DNA of 64,000 bases. Source: a bacterium (lineage in GTDB: Bacteria; Vulcanimicrobiota; Vulcanimicrobiia; Vulcanimicrobiales; Vulcanimicrobiaceae). This document shows positions 63,959 to 64,000 of this stretch, piece after piece. The stretch spans positions 205,688 to 269,687 of the forward strand of contig JAJYRH010000001.1 in the NCBI GenBank assembly GCA_021794205.1, written 5' to 3'. Positions within the stretch are counted from its first letter, which is position 1; each line of letters opens with the position of its first letter. Made by a program: the position numbers and the translations under genes. The notes below the pieces were generated by a model. The model was not told where the DNA came from. It searched no databases and was given only the letters and a program-made list of their open reading frames with translations.

Positions 63959-64000
63959 ATGGCATCAACCAAAGTCCCGAGTCCGCGCACGCCGGGTCGC
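63959..64000 (+). CDS. Possible start of a gene cut by the window edge
   Basis: ATG 63959 follows GAGG with a five-base gap and opens a frame beginning MASTKVPSPRTPGR that runs off the window. Too short to identify. It is listed because the ribosome site is good. Confidence 0.3.
   Translation, partial: MASTKVPSPRTPGR

Overview
The window is a chromosome segment from a GC-rich diderm bacterium. Genes are packed with start/stop overlaps, GTG and TTG starts are common, and there are several lipoproteins whose lipobox Cys is followed by a Gly run. A GmhB-type phosphatase, a lytic transglycosylase and these lipoproteins fit a diderm envelope. The overall gene style (BNR-propeller secreted proteins, Gly-rich lipoproteins, many GTG starts) suggests an environmental lineage such as Candidatus Eremiobacterota (WPS-2). 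That placement is an impression, not a tested result.

Layout. 1-7.6 kb: the end of an ABC-transporter locus on the minus strand (oxyanion-type binding protein and permease start), then a tight plus-strand run of VTT membrane protein, RNase D, aconitase, PLP-dependent histidine decarboxylase and double-ACT protein, ending in a decayed TMEM175-like gene. 7.6-13.2 kb (minus): pyruvate dehydrogenase E2 and E1, an EamA transporter and a secreted protein. 13.4-18 kb is an accessory patch: two small AT-richer ORFs, a broken tyrosine recombinase, a DUF433-like/DUF5615 toxin-antitoxin pair with a palindromic operator, an ECF sigma/anti-sigma pair, and an AAA/DUF4143 ATPase behind a perfect palindrome. 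18-24.8 kb: an MFS gene converging on a carbohydrate operon (SDR, six-hairpin glycosidase, DUF4432 epimerase-like) and a Pro/Thr-tailed lipoprotein.

25-29.7 kb: TPP riboswitch with thiC and gmhB, a REP-like repeat block, a lytic transglycosylase, a fluoride riboswitch with DUF190 and crcB, and a small PAS protein that closely resembles photoactive yellow protein. 29.8-36.1 kb: two tandem ~1,000-residue secreted BNR/sortilin-type beta-propeller proteins; a third paralogue lies at 47.6-50.7 kb beside a frameshifted GH18 gene and a GH114 gene. 36.1-43.4 kb: DUF302, then an ArsR regulator with an overlapping promoter/operator leading a six-gene membrane [NiFe]-hydrogenase-like (group 4) operon. 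Its content, including the leading ArsR gene, parallels the Mycobacterium tuberculosis Rv0081-Rv0087 locus. 43.4-46.6 kb: a SWIM/SNF2 helicase.

51.5-61.7 kb: a POT-like MFS transporter, a UPF0149/SEC-C protein, an O-methyltransferase, an FAD oxidoreductase, a marR-DHA2 exporter-isochorismatase operon, and an alpha/beta-hydrolase lipoprotein with a membrane partner. 61.9-63.6 kb: a Fic protein gene bracketed by two direct copies of a tRNA-Ala-like 3' end, each with its own terminator hairpin, which looks like an integration site or small island.

The best candidates for new biology are the ArsR-led hydrogenase-like complex without ferredoxin or maturation genes, the PYP-like protein, the tRNA-end-bracketed Fic island, and the two small ORFs near 13.5 kb.
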